From NCBI RefSeq assembly GCF_004366075.1, contig NZ_SODU01000001.1:2625134-2689133 (forward strand): 64,000 nt of DNA. Reading direction: 5' to 3'. Origin of the DNA: Kribbella pratensis. Its GTDB lineage: Bacteria; Actinomycetota; Actinomycetes; Propionibacteriales; Kribbellaceae. The notes under the pieces were generated by a model. That model was not told the DNA's origin and did not search any database. It was given only the letters and a program-made list of their open reading frames with translations. The position numbers and the translations under genes are program-made. Shown here piece by piece: positions 36,032 through 45,816 of the stretch; position 1 is the first letter of the stretch, and each line of letters begins with the position of its first letter.

Positions 36032-36260
36032 CCCAAACCAGTTCGGGGCGGCGAACCGCCCGATTTAGGCGGGCAAACCTCCCCAAACCAATTTGGGGAG
36101 GCCAACCACCCGATTTAGGCGGGCAAACCTCCCCAAACCAATTTGGGGAGGCCAACCACCCGACTTAGGCGGGCAAACCTCCCCAAACCAATTTGGGGAG
36201 GCCAACCACCCGACTTGGGCGGGCAAACCTCCCCAAACCAGTTTGGGGAGGTTGTCGAGG
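36032..36260. repeat. Tandem array of a 50-bp unit with a perfect internal palindrome, 4.6 copies
   Basis: Units start at 36032 (49 bp, more diverged), 36081, 36131 and 36181 (50 bp each), with a partial fifth unit at 36231-36260. From the second unit on, each copy carries the dyad CCTCCCCAAA-N4-TTTGGGGAGG, and each ends with a GGCGGGCAAA segment preceded by CCACCCGAYTT. Differences between copies are a few substitutions. The array fills the whole space between the LacI gene and the convergent ABC operon stop at 36267. It could fold into five consecutive hairpins on either strand. Confidence 0.92.
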
Positions 36261-36266
36261 GGTGGG

Positions 36267-37283
36267 TCAGCCGGTCGGGTTTTCCTCGGCGTAGATCTTG
36301 GCCGCGTTGGAGGCGTCGATGAGGCGCGTGGGGAGGATCTGGGACTTCTCGATGGTGCCGCAGTCGACCAGGATCTTCTTGGCGGCGGCGATCGCTTCCT
36401 TGCCGTTCGTCGGGTACGTGAAGGTGGCGGACAGCCGGCCCTGTTCGACGGCCTTGATACCGCCGGACGGGATCGGCAGCGCGTCGATGCCGGTGAACTT
36501 CATCTCCTTCTCGCGGCCGACCGCCTTCGCGGCCAGGTACGCGCCCTCGGCCATCGGGTCGTTGTGCGAGTACACGACGTCGATCTTCGGGTTCGCCTTC
36601 AGCAGCGCGTCCATCTGCGCCTGCCCCTTCTCCCGCAGCCAGTCGCCACTCGCGCTCGCGATCACCTTGACCTTCGGGTTGCCCTTGATCCCCTCGACGA
36701 ATCCCTCGTGCCGTTCGGCCTGCGGCGTCGCGCCGGCCAGCCCCTTGAGCTCGACCACGTTCCCGCCCTGCGGCAGCAGCTTCTCGGCGATGTACTTGCC
36801 TGCCTCGCGCCCGATCTGCACGTTGTCGCCGCCGATGAACCCGGTGTAGGCGTCGCCCTCGACCTTCCGGTCCAGCACGATCACCGGGATGCCCTTGTCG
36901 TAGGCCTTCTTCACCACCGCGGTCAGCGGCTTCGCCTCGTTCGGGCTGATGATCAGCAGGTCGATCTGCTGGGTGATGTAGTTCTCCACGTCCGCGACCT
37001 GCTTGGCGTTGTCCTGCGCCGCGTCCGCGAACTTCACGTCGAACTGCGGCACGTCCTTCGCCGCGGCCCGGATGTCGTCGTCCATCCGCTGCCGGTACGG
37101 CTCGGCGACGTTCGCCTGGCTCATCCCGATCGTGTACTTGCCGTCGGTGCCCTTGCAGGACTTGGACGACCCCGGCGACGCACTGCCCGAGGTCCGTTCG
37201 CTGGTCGTCCCGCAACCGGCCAGCACGAGTGCGGCCATGACAAACGGAGCCGCTGCGGCCAGGGAGATTCGTACAGAGCGCAT
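36267..37283 (-). CDS. Sugar ABC transporter substrate-binding lipoprotein (RbsB/XylF type)
   Basis: 338 residues from the ATG at 37283, with AAGGAAGG seven bases upstream. The lipobox LAGC puts lipidated Cys24 at the membrane. The periplasmic-binding fold of family type I shows YTIGMSQANVAEPYRQRM, IDLLIISPNEAKPLTAVV, GIPVIVLDRKV, YTGFIGGDNVQIGREAG and VYSHNDPMAEGAY. Family role: capture of a monosaccharide for the permease encoded 13 bases upstream in the operon. The exact sugar is not readable. The operon order ATPase-permease-binding protein is that of rbs-like systems. Confidence 0.92.
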   Translation of the reverse strand: MRSVRISLAAAAPFVMAALVLAGCGTTSERTSGSASPGSSKSCKGTDGKYTIGMSQANVAEPYRQRMDDDIRAAAKDVPQFDVKFADAAQDNAKQVADVENYITQQIDLLIISPNEAKPLTAVVKKAYDKGIPVIVLDRKVEGDAYTGFIGGDNVQIGREAGKYIAEKLLPQGGNVVELKGLAGATPQAERHEGFVEGIKGNPKVKVIASASGDWLREKGQAQMDALLKANPKIDVVYSHNDPMAEGAYLAAKAVGREKEMKFTGIDALPIPSGGIKAVEQGRLSATFTYPTNGKEAIAAAKKILVDCGTIEKSQILPTRLIDASNAAKIYAEENPTG

Positions 37284-37296
37284 GACGAAGCCTTCC

Positions 37297-38343
37297 TTAC
37301 GAGGTGGGGCGGAGTCGCTGCAGCGCGGCGGCGGCAACGATCACCAGGCCCTTGATCAGGAGCTGGATGTTGGAGTCGATGTTGTTCAGGGCAAGGATGT
37401 TGTTCAGTACGCCGAGCAGCAGCGCACCCGCTACCGTTCCGGCGACCGAACCACGGCCGCCCGCCAGGCTGGTGCCACCGATCACCACCGCGGCGATCGC
37501 GTCCAGCTCGTAGCCGATGCCGTCGTTCGGGCTGCCCTGGTTGAGCTGGACGGCGTGCACGATGCCGGCCAGCGAGGCGAGCAGTCCGCAGATCGCGAAC
37601 ACCGCGATCTTGACCCGGACCACGGGTACGCCGGACAACCGTGCGGCCTTCTCGTTGCCGCCGACGGCGTACAGGTGCCGGGAGAACGCACTGACCCGGA
37701 GGAACACCACCGCGGCGATCGCGACCACCGCGAAGATGATCACCGGGATCGGCACCAGGCCGCCGAAGGTGCGTTCACCGAGCAGCGCGAACGAGGTCGG
37801 CGCCTCCTTGGGACCGTCGCCGTACGCGATCGCGACGCCCTGGCCGCCGGACCAGATCCGGGCCAGGCCGCGGGCTATCTGCAGGCCCGCGAGCGTGACG
37901 ATGAACGACTGGATCCCGATCATCGCGGTCGCGACACCCTGCAGGGCACCGAAGACCAGGCCGATCGCCAGCACCAGCACGACCGACGGCAGGAAGCCCC
38001 AGTCGTTCTCGACCATCAGGACGGCGGACCCGACCGCGGCGAGCCCGAGCACCGCGCCGACCGAGAGGTCGATCCCGCCGATCAGGATCACGAACGTCAT
38101 CCCGACCGCGATGATCCCGATCTCGGAGACCGCGCGGACCACGTTCGCCAGGTTGTCCGCGCTGACGAACAGAATCTCGCCGTTCTTGCGCGGCGAGAAG
38201 ATGATCGCCGCGACGAAGACCGCGATCAGCCCGAACACGCTCTGGAACCGGAACAGCGTGGCGGCCACCCCGCCGGACGACTGGGCCACCGGGGTCGCCG
38301 CCCCGACGGTCCCGTCCGGGATCTTGTCCTGTACGTCGGTCAC
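37297..38343 (-). CDS. Sugar ABC transporter permease (RbsC type)
   Basis: 348 residues from a GTG at 38343 that overlaps the ATPase stop (GTGA), so the two are translationally coupled. About nine to ten hydrophobic segments follow a cytoplasmic tail of about 30 residues. The family blocks GGIDLSVGAVLGL, GIQSFIVTLAGLQIARG and the cytoplasmic coupling helix GGNEKAARLSGVPV are present, as is GGTSLAGGRGS near the C-terminus. Role: membrane channel for the sugar delivered by the lipoprotein encoded downstream. Confidence 0.93.
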   Translation of the reverse strand: MTDVQDKIPDGTVGAATPVAQSSGGVAATLFRFQSVFGLIAVFVAAIIFSPRKNGEILFVSADNLANVVRAVSEIGIIAVGMTFVILIGGIDLSVGAVLGLAAVGSAVLMVENDWGFLPSVVLVLAIGLVFGALQGVATAMIGIQSFIVTLAGLQIARGLARIWSGGQGVAIAYGDGPKEAPTSFALLGERTFGGLVPIPVIIFAVVAIAAVVFLRVSAFSRHLYAVGGNEKAARLSGVPVVRVKIAVFAICGLLASLAGIVHAVQLNQGSPNDGIGYELDAIAAVVIGGTSLAGGRGSVAGTVAGALLLGVLNNILALNNIDSNIQLLIKGLVIVAAAALQRLRPTS

Positions 38344-39899
38344 TGCGCTCCTCCGGAACCGTCGAAAGCCTCTTCGAACACTTCGCCCTGTCCCATCGCC
38401 GCCGCGAGCAGATCGCCCTCGCCGGAGTCCGCCGTACTGAAGGACGCGACGTCGCGGCCGTCCCGCAGTACGACGACGCGGTCGCAGACCCCGACCAGCT
38501 CGGGAAGCTCCGACGACGCCAGCAGTACGCCGAGGCCCTGCGCCGCGAGTTCACCGAGCAACCGATAGATCTCCGCCTTCGCGCCGACATCGACGCCCCG
38601 CGTGGGCTCGTCGAGAAGCAGCAGCTTGGGCTCGGTGAGCAGCATCCGGCCGAACACGACCTTCTGCTGGTTCCCACCGGACAACGTGCCGACCTCGTCC
38701 TGCAGGCGGCCGAACTTCAGCCGCAGCCGATCGGCCATCCGCACCGACGCGGTTCGCTCCATCCGGCGCGCGATCACCCCGAGCCGGCCGTACGACGGGA
38801 GACTCGAGACGACCGTGTTGGCGAGGATCGAGTGGAACAGCACGAGCCCCGACGCGCGCCGGTCCTCCGGGACGAATCCGATGCCGTGGGCCAGCGCCTG
38901 ACGCGGCCCGCGTGGTCGGATCGGCTTGCCCTGCAGGAGAACCCGGCCCGTGCGGGTGCCGCCGGGCGCGACGCCGTACAGGGTCTCGAGGAGTTCGGTG
39001 CGGCCCGCGCCGAGCAGGCCGGCGAGGCCGACGATCTCGCCGGAGCGGACGGTCAGCGAGATCCCGTCGGGGTCGCGGCGGCCTGGACGTGGGCGGCGGG
39101 CCTTGAGGCTCAGGTTCTCGACGCGGAGCAGTTCGTCGCCGGTGTCGGTGTCGGGGGTCGTGAACATGGTCTGCACCGGACGGCCGACCATTGCCTGGAC
39201 GACTTCCGCCGTACTGAGTTTGCGCGGGTCGAAGCTGGTGACGATCTTGCCGTTGCGGAGGACGGTCGCACGGTCGGCGACCTTGGCGATCTCCTCCATC
39301 CGGTGCGAGATGTAGACGATGCCGACGCCGCTGCTCCGCAGTTCGCGGATCACGTCGAAGAGCCGCTCGACCTCGGAGCTGGTGAGCGCGGAGGTCGGCT
39401 CGTCCATGATCAGCACCCGGGCGTCGAGCGAGATCGCCTTCGCGATCGTGACGAGTTGCTGCTCGCCTACGCGGAGCTCGCCGACCGGCCGGCGCGGGTC
39501 GAGGCTGACACCGCTGCGGTCGAGGAGCTCGCGGGCCTCGCGTTCCATCCGGCGGCGGTCGACCGTGCGCAGCGTCGTCCGTAGTTCGCGACCGAGGAAG
39601 ATGTTGTCCGCGACCGACAGGCCGGGGACCAGGTCGAGCTCCTGGTGGATCATCGCGATCCCCGCGGCCTGCGCGTCGGTCGGGCCGCTGAACCGCACCG
39701 GGGTGCCGTTGATCGCGATGCTGCCCGCGTACTCCGTGACGTCGCCGGAGAGGATCTTCATCAGCGTGCTCTTGCCGGCGCCGTTCTCGCCGAGCAGGGC
39801 GTGCACCTCGCCGGCGCCGAGCACGAAGTCCACCTCGTGACACGCCTGCACCCCGCCGTACCGCTTCCCGATCGCAGCCATCCTGACAAGGTCGGCCAT
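38340..39899 (-). CDS. Sugar ABC transporter ATP-binding protein (RbsA type, tandem ATPase domains)
   Basis: 519 residues from the ATG at 39899, chosen over the adjacent GTG at 39902 because GGAG is five bases upstream. The first ATPase domain has Walker A GENGAGKS (about 37-44), signature VGEQQLVTIAKA and Walker B VLIMDEPTSAL. The second has a degenerate Walker A (GLLGAGRTE), signature LSGGNQQKVVFGR and Walker B LLLLDEPTRGVD. This asymmetry is normal in the RbsA group. It is the first gene of the three-gene operon. A promoter-like sequence and a dyad lie upstream. Confidence 0.94.
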   Translation of the reverse strand: MADLVRMAAIGKRYGGVQACHEVDFVLGAGEVHALLGENGAGKSTLMKILSGDVTEYAGSIAINGTPVRFSGPTDAQAAGIAMIHQELDLVPGLSVADNIFLGRELRTTLRTVDRRRMEREARELLDRSGVSLDPRRPVGELRVGEQQLVTIAKAISLDARVLIMDEPTSALTSSEVERLFDVIRELRSSGVGIVYISHRMEEIAKVADRATVLRNGKIVTSFDPRKLSTAEVVQAMVGRPVQTMFTTPDTDTGDELLRVENLSLKARRPRPGRRDPDGISLTVRSGEIVGLAGLLGAGRTELLETLYGVAPGGTRTGRVLLQGKPIRPRGPRQALAHGIGFVPEDRRASGLVLFHSILANTVVSSLPSYGRLGVIARRMERTASVRMADRLRLKFGRLQDEVGTLSGGNQQKVVFGRMLLTEPKLLLLDEPTRGVDVGAKAEIYRLLGELAAQGLGVLLASSELPELVGVCDRVVVLRDGRDVASFSTADSGEGDLLAAAMGQGEVFEEAFDGSGGAQ

Positions 39900-39934
39900 C
39901 ACATCTCCGATCGGGCGAGTAATCGATTTCCCGG

Positions 39935-39987
39935 ACGCTAGACCGCGCCCCTCCGACCCGTCAACCCCTTACCGCGTCAACGGTAAG
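39935..39987 (-). promoter_or_regulatory. Promoter-like sequence and operator-like dyad upstream of the ribose-type ABC operon
   Basis: On the minus strand TTGACG (39959-39964) and TAGCGT (39935-39940) are spaced by 18 bases, a plausible -35/-10 pair. Just upstream, CTTACCG (39968-39974) and CGGTAAG (39981-39987) form a 20-bp dyad with a 6-base spacer, of the size used by LacI-family repressors. The LacI gene at the far end of the operon is a candidate partner. Confidence 0.5.
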
Positions 39988-40053
39988 AACCGTGACCCAG
40001 CTTCGGTGCCGAACGGGTGGGAGGGGCAGCTGTTCGATCTGGATGGAAAGGTG

Positions 40054-41559
40054 TCAGCTTCCGGACACGCTCACCTTGGCGAAGAGCGGGCGGCCGCTCG
40101 GGGGCATCACGAAGCCCTGGACGCGGGAACGGACGGCGGAGTTGGAGGCCAGTTCGGCGGGGAAGATCCCGACGGCGTCGTCCCAGATCGTCTGGCCGGC
40201 CTGCTGGTAGAGCTTGGGACGGGCCGCTTGGTCGACCGATGAGCGGGCGTCGAGCAGGAGCTTGTCGAGCGCCGGATTGCAGTAGCCGTTGCGCTTGGCA
40301 GTGCACACGTAAAGGCGGGCCAGTGTGTAGTCGGCGTCACCAGTGCCGGTCACGTTGGTCTGCAGGTTCATGTCCCAGTTCAGCTTGCCGAAGTCCTCGA
40401 GCCACTGCGCACGTTCCTTCTCCAGCGGCTTGACCGTGACGCCGATCTTCGCCCAGTCCGAGATCATCGCCTGCGCCAGCGCCCGGATGTTCGGCCCGCC
40501 TTCGAGCGGCCACTGCATCGACGTGGTGAACCCGTTCGGGTAGCCGGCCTCGGTGAGCAGCTGCTTCGCTTTCGCCGGGTCATAGGTGTACGGCGAGAGC
40601 TTGGGCGCACCGATCACACCCTGGGCCAGCGGCGCCTGTGCGACCGACGCGAGATCGCCGAAGAGGTCCTTCACGGTGCCTTCGAGGTTGAGCGCGTGCC
40701 ACATCGCCTGCCGGACCCGCTTGTCGTTGAACGGTTTCCGGTTGGAGTTGAACCAGTCGAAGTAGTACGTCCAGCTGGGCGTCGTCTCGTACTTGATCTG
40801 GTCGCTGCCCTTGACCGACCCGACCTGGTCGGGCGGGATCTGCGTCAGTACGTCGACCTCGCCGTTCTCCAGCCCGGTGATCCGCCCGGCGACCTCCGGG
40901 ATGTTCACGAACTCGAGCTTGCTCAGCTTCGGCGCGCCGTCCCAGTACGTCGGGTTCGCGGCCAGCTCGAGCTTCTCGTCGGGCTTGAACGAGGAGACCG
41001 TGAACGGCCCGGTCCCGATCGGCTTGGTGAAGAACCCGTCGGTGTTGATCTTTCCGGCCGGCCCGATGAACAGCAGCGTCAGCGAACTCAGCAACGTGCC
41101 GAGCGGCTTGCTGGTCTTCACCGTGACGGTCTGGTCGTCGGTGGCCGCGAACGACGTCACCGTCGAGTAGAGCGGTACGAGCGGGCCGTCGAGCTTCTTG
41201 TGCCGTTCGTACGACGCCACCACGTCCTTCGCGGTGAACGGCGTACCGTCGGAGAACTTCACGCCGGAGCGGAGTTCGAACACCCACGTGTTCGGGTCCG
41301 GGTTCTCCCACGAGGTGGCCAGGACCGGGACGATCCTGCCGTCGTCGACGCGGACCAGCGGCTCCATGATCTGCTGGATCGCGGTCTGCACCGCCTCCTC
41401 GCCGGCGTACTTGTGGGTGTCCAGCGACACCGGGAACATCGCCGGCGCGTACCGCAGGACCTGCTCGCCGCTGCTCGGTTCACTGGCCGGCGAGCACGCG
41501 GCCACACCTAGGGTGACGGCGACCAGCGCCGCCACAGGTCCTAATCGCTTCCTCAGCAC
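40054..41559 (-). CDS. Peptide/nickel-type ABC transporter substrate-binding lipoprotein (SBP family 5)
   Basis: 501 residues from a GTG at 41559 with GAGGAG seven bases upstream. The lipobox VAAC gives lipidated Cys22. Family features are VLRYAPAMFPVSLDTHKYAGEE at the mature start in two blocks, WVFELRSGVKFSDGTPFTAKDV, PIGTGPFTVSSFKPDE, NKPF-like NSNRKPFNDKRVRQAMWHAL and YDPAKAKQLLTEAGY. It binds oligopeptides, sugars or other solutes for the permease pair of the same operon. It is the last gene, 11 bases after the EEP-family phosphatase. Confidence 0.92.
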   Translation of the reverse strand: MLRKRLGPVAALVAVTLGVAACSPASEPSSGEQVLRYAPAMFPVSLDTHKYAGEEAVQTAIQQIMEPLVRVDDGRIVPVLATSWENPDPNTWVFELRSGVKFSDGTPFTAKDVVASYERHKKLDGPLVPLYSTVTSFAATDDQTVTVKTSKPLGTLLSSLTLLFIGPAGKINTDGFFTKPIGTGPFTVSSFKPDEKLELAANPTYWDGAPKLSKLEFVNIPEVAGRITGLENGEVDVLTQIPPDQVGSVKGSDQIKYETTPSWTYYFDWFNSNRKPFNDKRVRQAMWHALNLEGTVKDLFGDLASVAQAPLAQGVIGAPKLSPYTYDPAKAKQLLTEAGYPNGFTTSMQWPLEGGPNIRALAQAMISDWAKIGVTVKPLEKERAQWLEDFGKLNWDMNLQTNVTGTGDADYTLARLYVCTAKRNGYCNPALDKLLLDARSSVDQAARPKLYQQAGQTIWDDAVGIFPAELASNSAVRSRVQGFVMPPSGRPLFAKVSVSGS

Positions 41560-41570
41560 AGGGGTTCTCC

Positions 41571-42332
41571 TCAGAGCGTGTAGGTGGCGACGACCGGGTA
41601 GTGGTCGGAGGGGGCGCGGCCGTCGTGGAAGAAGTCGACGACCTCGCTGGACCGGGCGGCGAGTGGGCCGCGGGCGAAGATCCAGTCGATCGCCTTGGGT
41701 GGTGAGGCGAGCGGTGACAGCCGGGTCCGGATCGGACCGGTCGCGACCGTCGGCACGACCGGATGGGTCACCGGTGAGTGCCGGCCGAGGGCGGTGAAAC
41801 TGTCCAGGAACCCGGCGTTCCCGAGCTCCCACTGCGGTGGGCCGATGTCGTTGATGTCGACGGTGAACAGGCAGGCGCCGTCGCCGGCCAATCGTTCGAG
41901 GGCCTCCCCGATCGCGCGGGCCTGGGCGATCCGGCGGTTGACGTGATCGGTCCGCTCGTCGGAGTGGCCGGGCCAGGTGAGGTGCGCCGTACTGAAGATC
42001 AGCTCGGTGTCGTCGGGCGTGCGCAGCCGGACCCAGAACAGGTGCGCGTCGGGCGAGAGGATGCCGACGTCCTCGGCCCCGTGCTCGACGTACGTGAACA
42101 GGTCACGTCGCCACCACAGGTTGCTCTGGGTCTCCCAGCCTGCGGTCCCGTCGATGCGGTCGTGGTCGGGCAGGACGTCGTCGAGCAGCTTGCGAGTCGC
42201 CGGCCGGAGCTCCTGTACGGCGAGCAGGTCGGGCGGCCGCGTCGTGAAGAGGCTCGCGATCGCGTCCCGGCGCTGGTCGAGATAGAACTCGGACCACAGG
42301 TTGTAGGTCATCGCCACGAAGGTGAAAGTCAT
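41571..42332 (-). CDS. Endonuclease/exonuclease/phosphatase (EEP) family protein
   Basis: 253 residues from the ATG at 42332, which overlaps the upstream stop as ATGA. The fold motifs are MTYNLW (metal Asn), DLLAVQEL (metal Glu), FSTAHLTWPG (catalytic His), VDINDIG (Asp-x-Asn) , KAIDWIFARG (Asp) and a terminal SDHYPVVATY (Asp-His). All catalytic positions of a metal-dependent phosphodiesterase or phosphatase are thus present. There is no signal peptide, so it acts in the cytoplasm. Its place in a transporter operon points to hydrolysis of an imported phospho-ester rather than DNA repair; the substrate is unknown. Confidence 0.85.
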   Translation of the reverse strand: MTFTFVAMTYNLWSEFYLDQRRDAIASLFTTRPPDLLAVQELRPATRKLLDDVLPDHDRIDGTAGWETQSNLWWRRDLFTYVEHGAEDVGILSPDAHLFWVRLRTPDDTELIFSTAHLTWPGHSDERTDHVNRRIAQARAIGEALERLAGDGACLFTVDINDIGPPQWELGNAGFLDSFTALGRHSPVTHPVVPTVATGPIRTRLSPLASPPKAIDWIFARGPLAARSSEVVDFFHDGRAPSDHYPVVATYTL

Positions 42333-42921
42333 CGGTCCATCCCGGTCGGCACGTTGTACGACGTGAGTCCGTCGAGCCGGAGGGTGGTGAGCGAGCAGTT
42401 CCCCGGCGGATCCAGCAACATCTCGTCCCCCGCCGGCAGCCCGAGCGCCGACGCCGCCGCGACGCGAATCGGTCCACCGTGCGTCACCACCAGCACCCGC
42501 CGTACGCCGGACCTCGTGATGTCCTGCGCCGCTTCCCACACACGTGCTCGCAACTGCCGGAAGGTCTCGCCGCCCCCGCGAGCAACGTCCTCACCACGCG
42601 CGAAGGCCTCGACGACGTCCGGCTCCTCGGCAGCGACGTCCGCGATCATCCGCCCGCCCCACGTCCCGACGTCGATCTCTCGCCATCGCCTGTCGACGCG
42701 GACCTCGAGGTGATCCTGGCTGTCCAGGTAGGGCTGCAACGTCTCAGTCACCCGCTGCAGGTCGCTCGCGACAATCGCGTCGAACTCGAACGACTGCAGG
42801 TATTCCGCGGCCTGCTTCGCCTGCTGCCGGCCGAGTGCACTCAGGCCCGTACCTTGCTGACCTTGGTAGCGGTGCTCGGCATTCCATACCGACTCGCCAT
42901 GGCGGAGGAGAACCAGTTCGG

Positions 42922-42925
<4 letters not shown>
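42329..42925 (-). CDS. Histidine phosphatase (phosphoglycerate mutase-like) protein
   Basis: 198 residues from a GTG at 42925 that overlaps the ATPase stop (GTGA). The RHG motif LLRHGESVWN carries the phospho-accepting His, followed by Arg in SDLQRVTET, Glu in WREIDVGTWGG and the second His in VVTHGGPIR. The set defines the broad 2-His phosphatase clade. Members range from phosphoglycerate mutases to phosphatases of sugars, nucleotides or alpha-ribazole phosphate. With the EEP gene it gives the operon two cytoplasmic phosphoester hydrolases. Confidence 0.9.
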
Positions 42926-43915
<990 letters not shown>

Positions 43916-43926
<11 letters not shown>

Positions 43927-44902
43927 CGGTGAGGACTCCTTCCGGGTGGTGGCAGGCGGCCTGGTGGGTGCTGGGGCGGTCGGGCAACTGACGGAGAACG
44001 GGCTCGACCTCGGCGCACTGTTCGTCGGCGTACCGGCAGCGGGGGCGGAACGAGCAGCCGGAGGGCAGGGCCAGCAGGTCGGGTGGTGAACCCTGGATGG
44101 GGACGAGGCGCTCGCGCGGGCCTTCGAGCTCGGGGATCGACGCCATCAAGCCGGAGGTGTACGGGTGGCCGCTGTGTTCGTAGACCTCGCGCAGCGGGCC
44201 GGTCTCGACGACGCGTCCGGCGTACATCAGGATCACCCGGTCGGCCACGCCGGCGACGACGCCGAGGTCGTGGGTGATCAGGACCAGCGACATGCCTTCC
44301 TCGGCCTGCAGCCGGGCGAGGAGGTCCATGATCTGCGCCTGGACCGTGACGTCCAGCGCGGTCGTCGGCTCGTCCGCGATCAGCAGCCGCGGCGACAACG
44401 CGAGCGCCATCGCGATCATCACCCGCTGCCGCATCCCGCCGGAGAACTGATGTGGGTAATCGTCCAGCCGTTTGGAGGCGGCCGGGATCCCGACCCGCTT
44501 CATCAGGTCCAACGCGGCGGCCCGTGCCTCCCGGCGAGAGGCGCCACGATGCCGGCGGAACATCTCGCCGATCTGCGCACCGACCCGGAACACCGGGTTC
44601 AGCGAGCTCAACGGGTCCTGGAAGACCATCGCGATCTCCCGCCCGCGCAGGCCTTTCGCGACACCCGGTGCGAGCAGGTCGCGGTCGTCGTACGTGATCG
44701 ACCCACCGCACACCCGGCCGGCCGGTTTCGGCACGATCCCCATCACGGCCTGTGCGGTGACGCTCTTGCCGCTGCCCGATTCGCCGAGCAGGGCAACGGT
44801 TTCACCGGCGCCGACCTCGAACGACGCCCCGTCGACGGCCGTCACCACTCCACCAGAGGTGGCGAACTCGACCCGCAGGTCGCGCACACTCAGCAGCGCC
44901 AT
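43916..44902 (-). CDS. Oligopeptide/dipeptide ABC transporter ATP-binding protein (DppD/OppD type)
   Basis: 328 residues from the ATG at 44902, which has GAGGAG six bases upstream and shares one base with the permease stop (TGATG). Walker [11 protein letters not shown]-loop [10 protein letters not shown], signature [15 protein letters not shown], Walker [13 protein letters not shown] and LITHDLGVV are present. The C-terminal extension has [12 protein letters not shown] and the cysteine-rich [16 protein letters not shown]. It heterodimerises with the DppF-type partner. Confidence 0.94.
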
Positions 44903-45813
44903 CACAGACTCCTCAGCCGTGGGTCGTAGCGGTCGCGGAGGGCGTCACCGAGGACGCCGAGCGAGATCACCAGGAAGGCCAGCGCGATGCCTGGGATCGT
45001 CGAGATCCACCACGCGTCGGCGAGATAGTTGCGTCCGTTCGCGATCGTCACACCCCAACTGGGTGTCGAAGCCGGCGTACCGAGACCGAGGAAGCTCAGC
45101 GACGCCTCGGCCAGGATCACGTGACCGATCTCGACCGTCGCCACGACCAGCACCGGCGCGACACACGCCGGCAGCACGCAACGGGTGATCAGCCGCCAGG
45201 TCCCGGCCCCCAACGTCCGCGACGCATCGACGAATTCCCGCCGCCGCGTCGCCAGCGCCTGCCCGCGAGCAACCCGCGCGAACGTCACCCAGTTCGCCAC
45301 CGCGAGCACGATCACCACGTTCACCACCGACGGACCGAGAAGCGCGGCGATGAAGATCGCCAGCAGGATCGACGGGAACGCCAACTGGATGTCCGCGAGC
45401 CGCATCAGTACGCCGTCCAGCCAGCCGCCGAAGTACCCCGCGGCGAGACCGATGGTCACGCCAATGGTCCCGGCCAGCACCAGCGTCGCCAGACCGACCG
45501 CGATCGAGATCCTTGCCCCTTGCAACATCTGCGCGAACAGGTCCTGCCCGACCTGGTCGGTGCCGAAGATCGCGAACGACCCGTCGGACAACCGGGTGAA
45601 CGGCGGCTTCAGCCGGTCCGCGGTCCGGGTGTCGACCGGGTTGTACCGGAACAGCCACGGCCCGATCGCCGCGGCCACGACGTACACCGCGATCACCGCG
45701 AACCCGAACCGGATCCGGGCCGACCCGGCCCGGGTACGACGGCGCGCGGCCACCGGAGCCGCCAAGGAAATCCCTGCATCCCTCGCTTCGCTCGGGGTGG
45801 GGAAGGAAGTCAT
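44902..45813 (-). CDS. Oligopeptide/dipeptide ABC transporter permease (DppC/OppC type)
   Basis: 303 residues. A cytoplasmic N-terminal tail, the first helix (about 34-54), an external loop with FGTDQVGQDLFAQMLQGAR and five further helices. The EAA coupling loop is FVDASRTLGAGTWRLITRCVLP. It pairs with the DppB-type permease encoded three bases upstream to make the transmembrane channel. Confidence 0.94.
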   Translation of the reverse strand: MTSFPTPSEARDAGISLAAPVAARRRTRAGSARIRFGFAVIAVYVVAAAIGPWLFRYNPVDTRTADRLKPPFTRLSDGSFAIFGTDQVGQDLFAQMLQGARISIAVGLATLVLAGTIGVTIGLAAGYFGGWLDGVLMRLADIQLAFPSILLAIFIAALLGPSVVNVVIVLAVANWVTFARVARGQALATRRREFVDASRTLGAGTWRLITRCVLPACVAPVLVVATVEIGHVILAEASLSFLGLGTPASTPSWGVTIANGRNYLADAWWISTIPGIALAFLVISLGVLGDALRDRYDPRLRSL

Positions 45814-45816
45814 CGT

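Noticed and set aside
36032..36260. CRISPR-like appearance of regularly repeated palindromes
   Set aside because: The whole 50-bp unit repeats with no variable spacers, and no cas genes are nearby.
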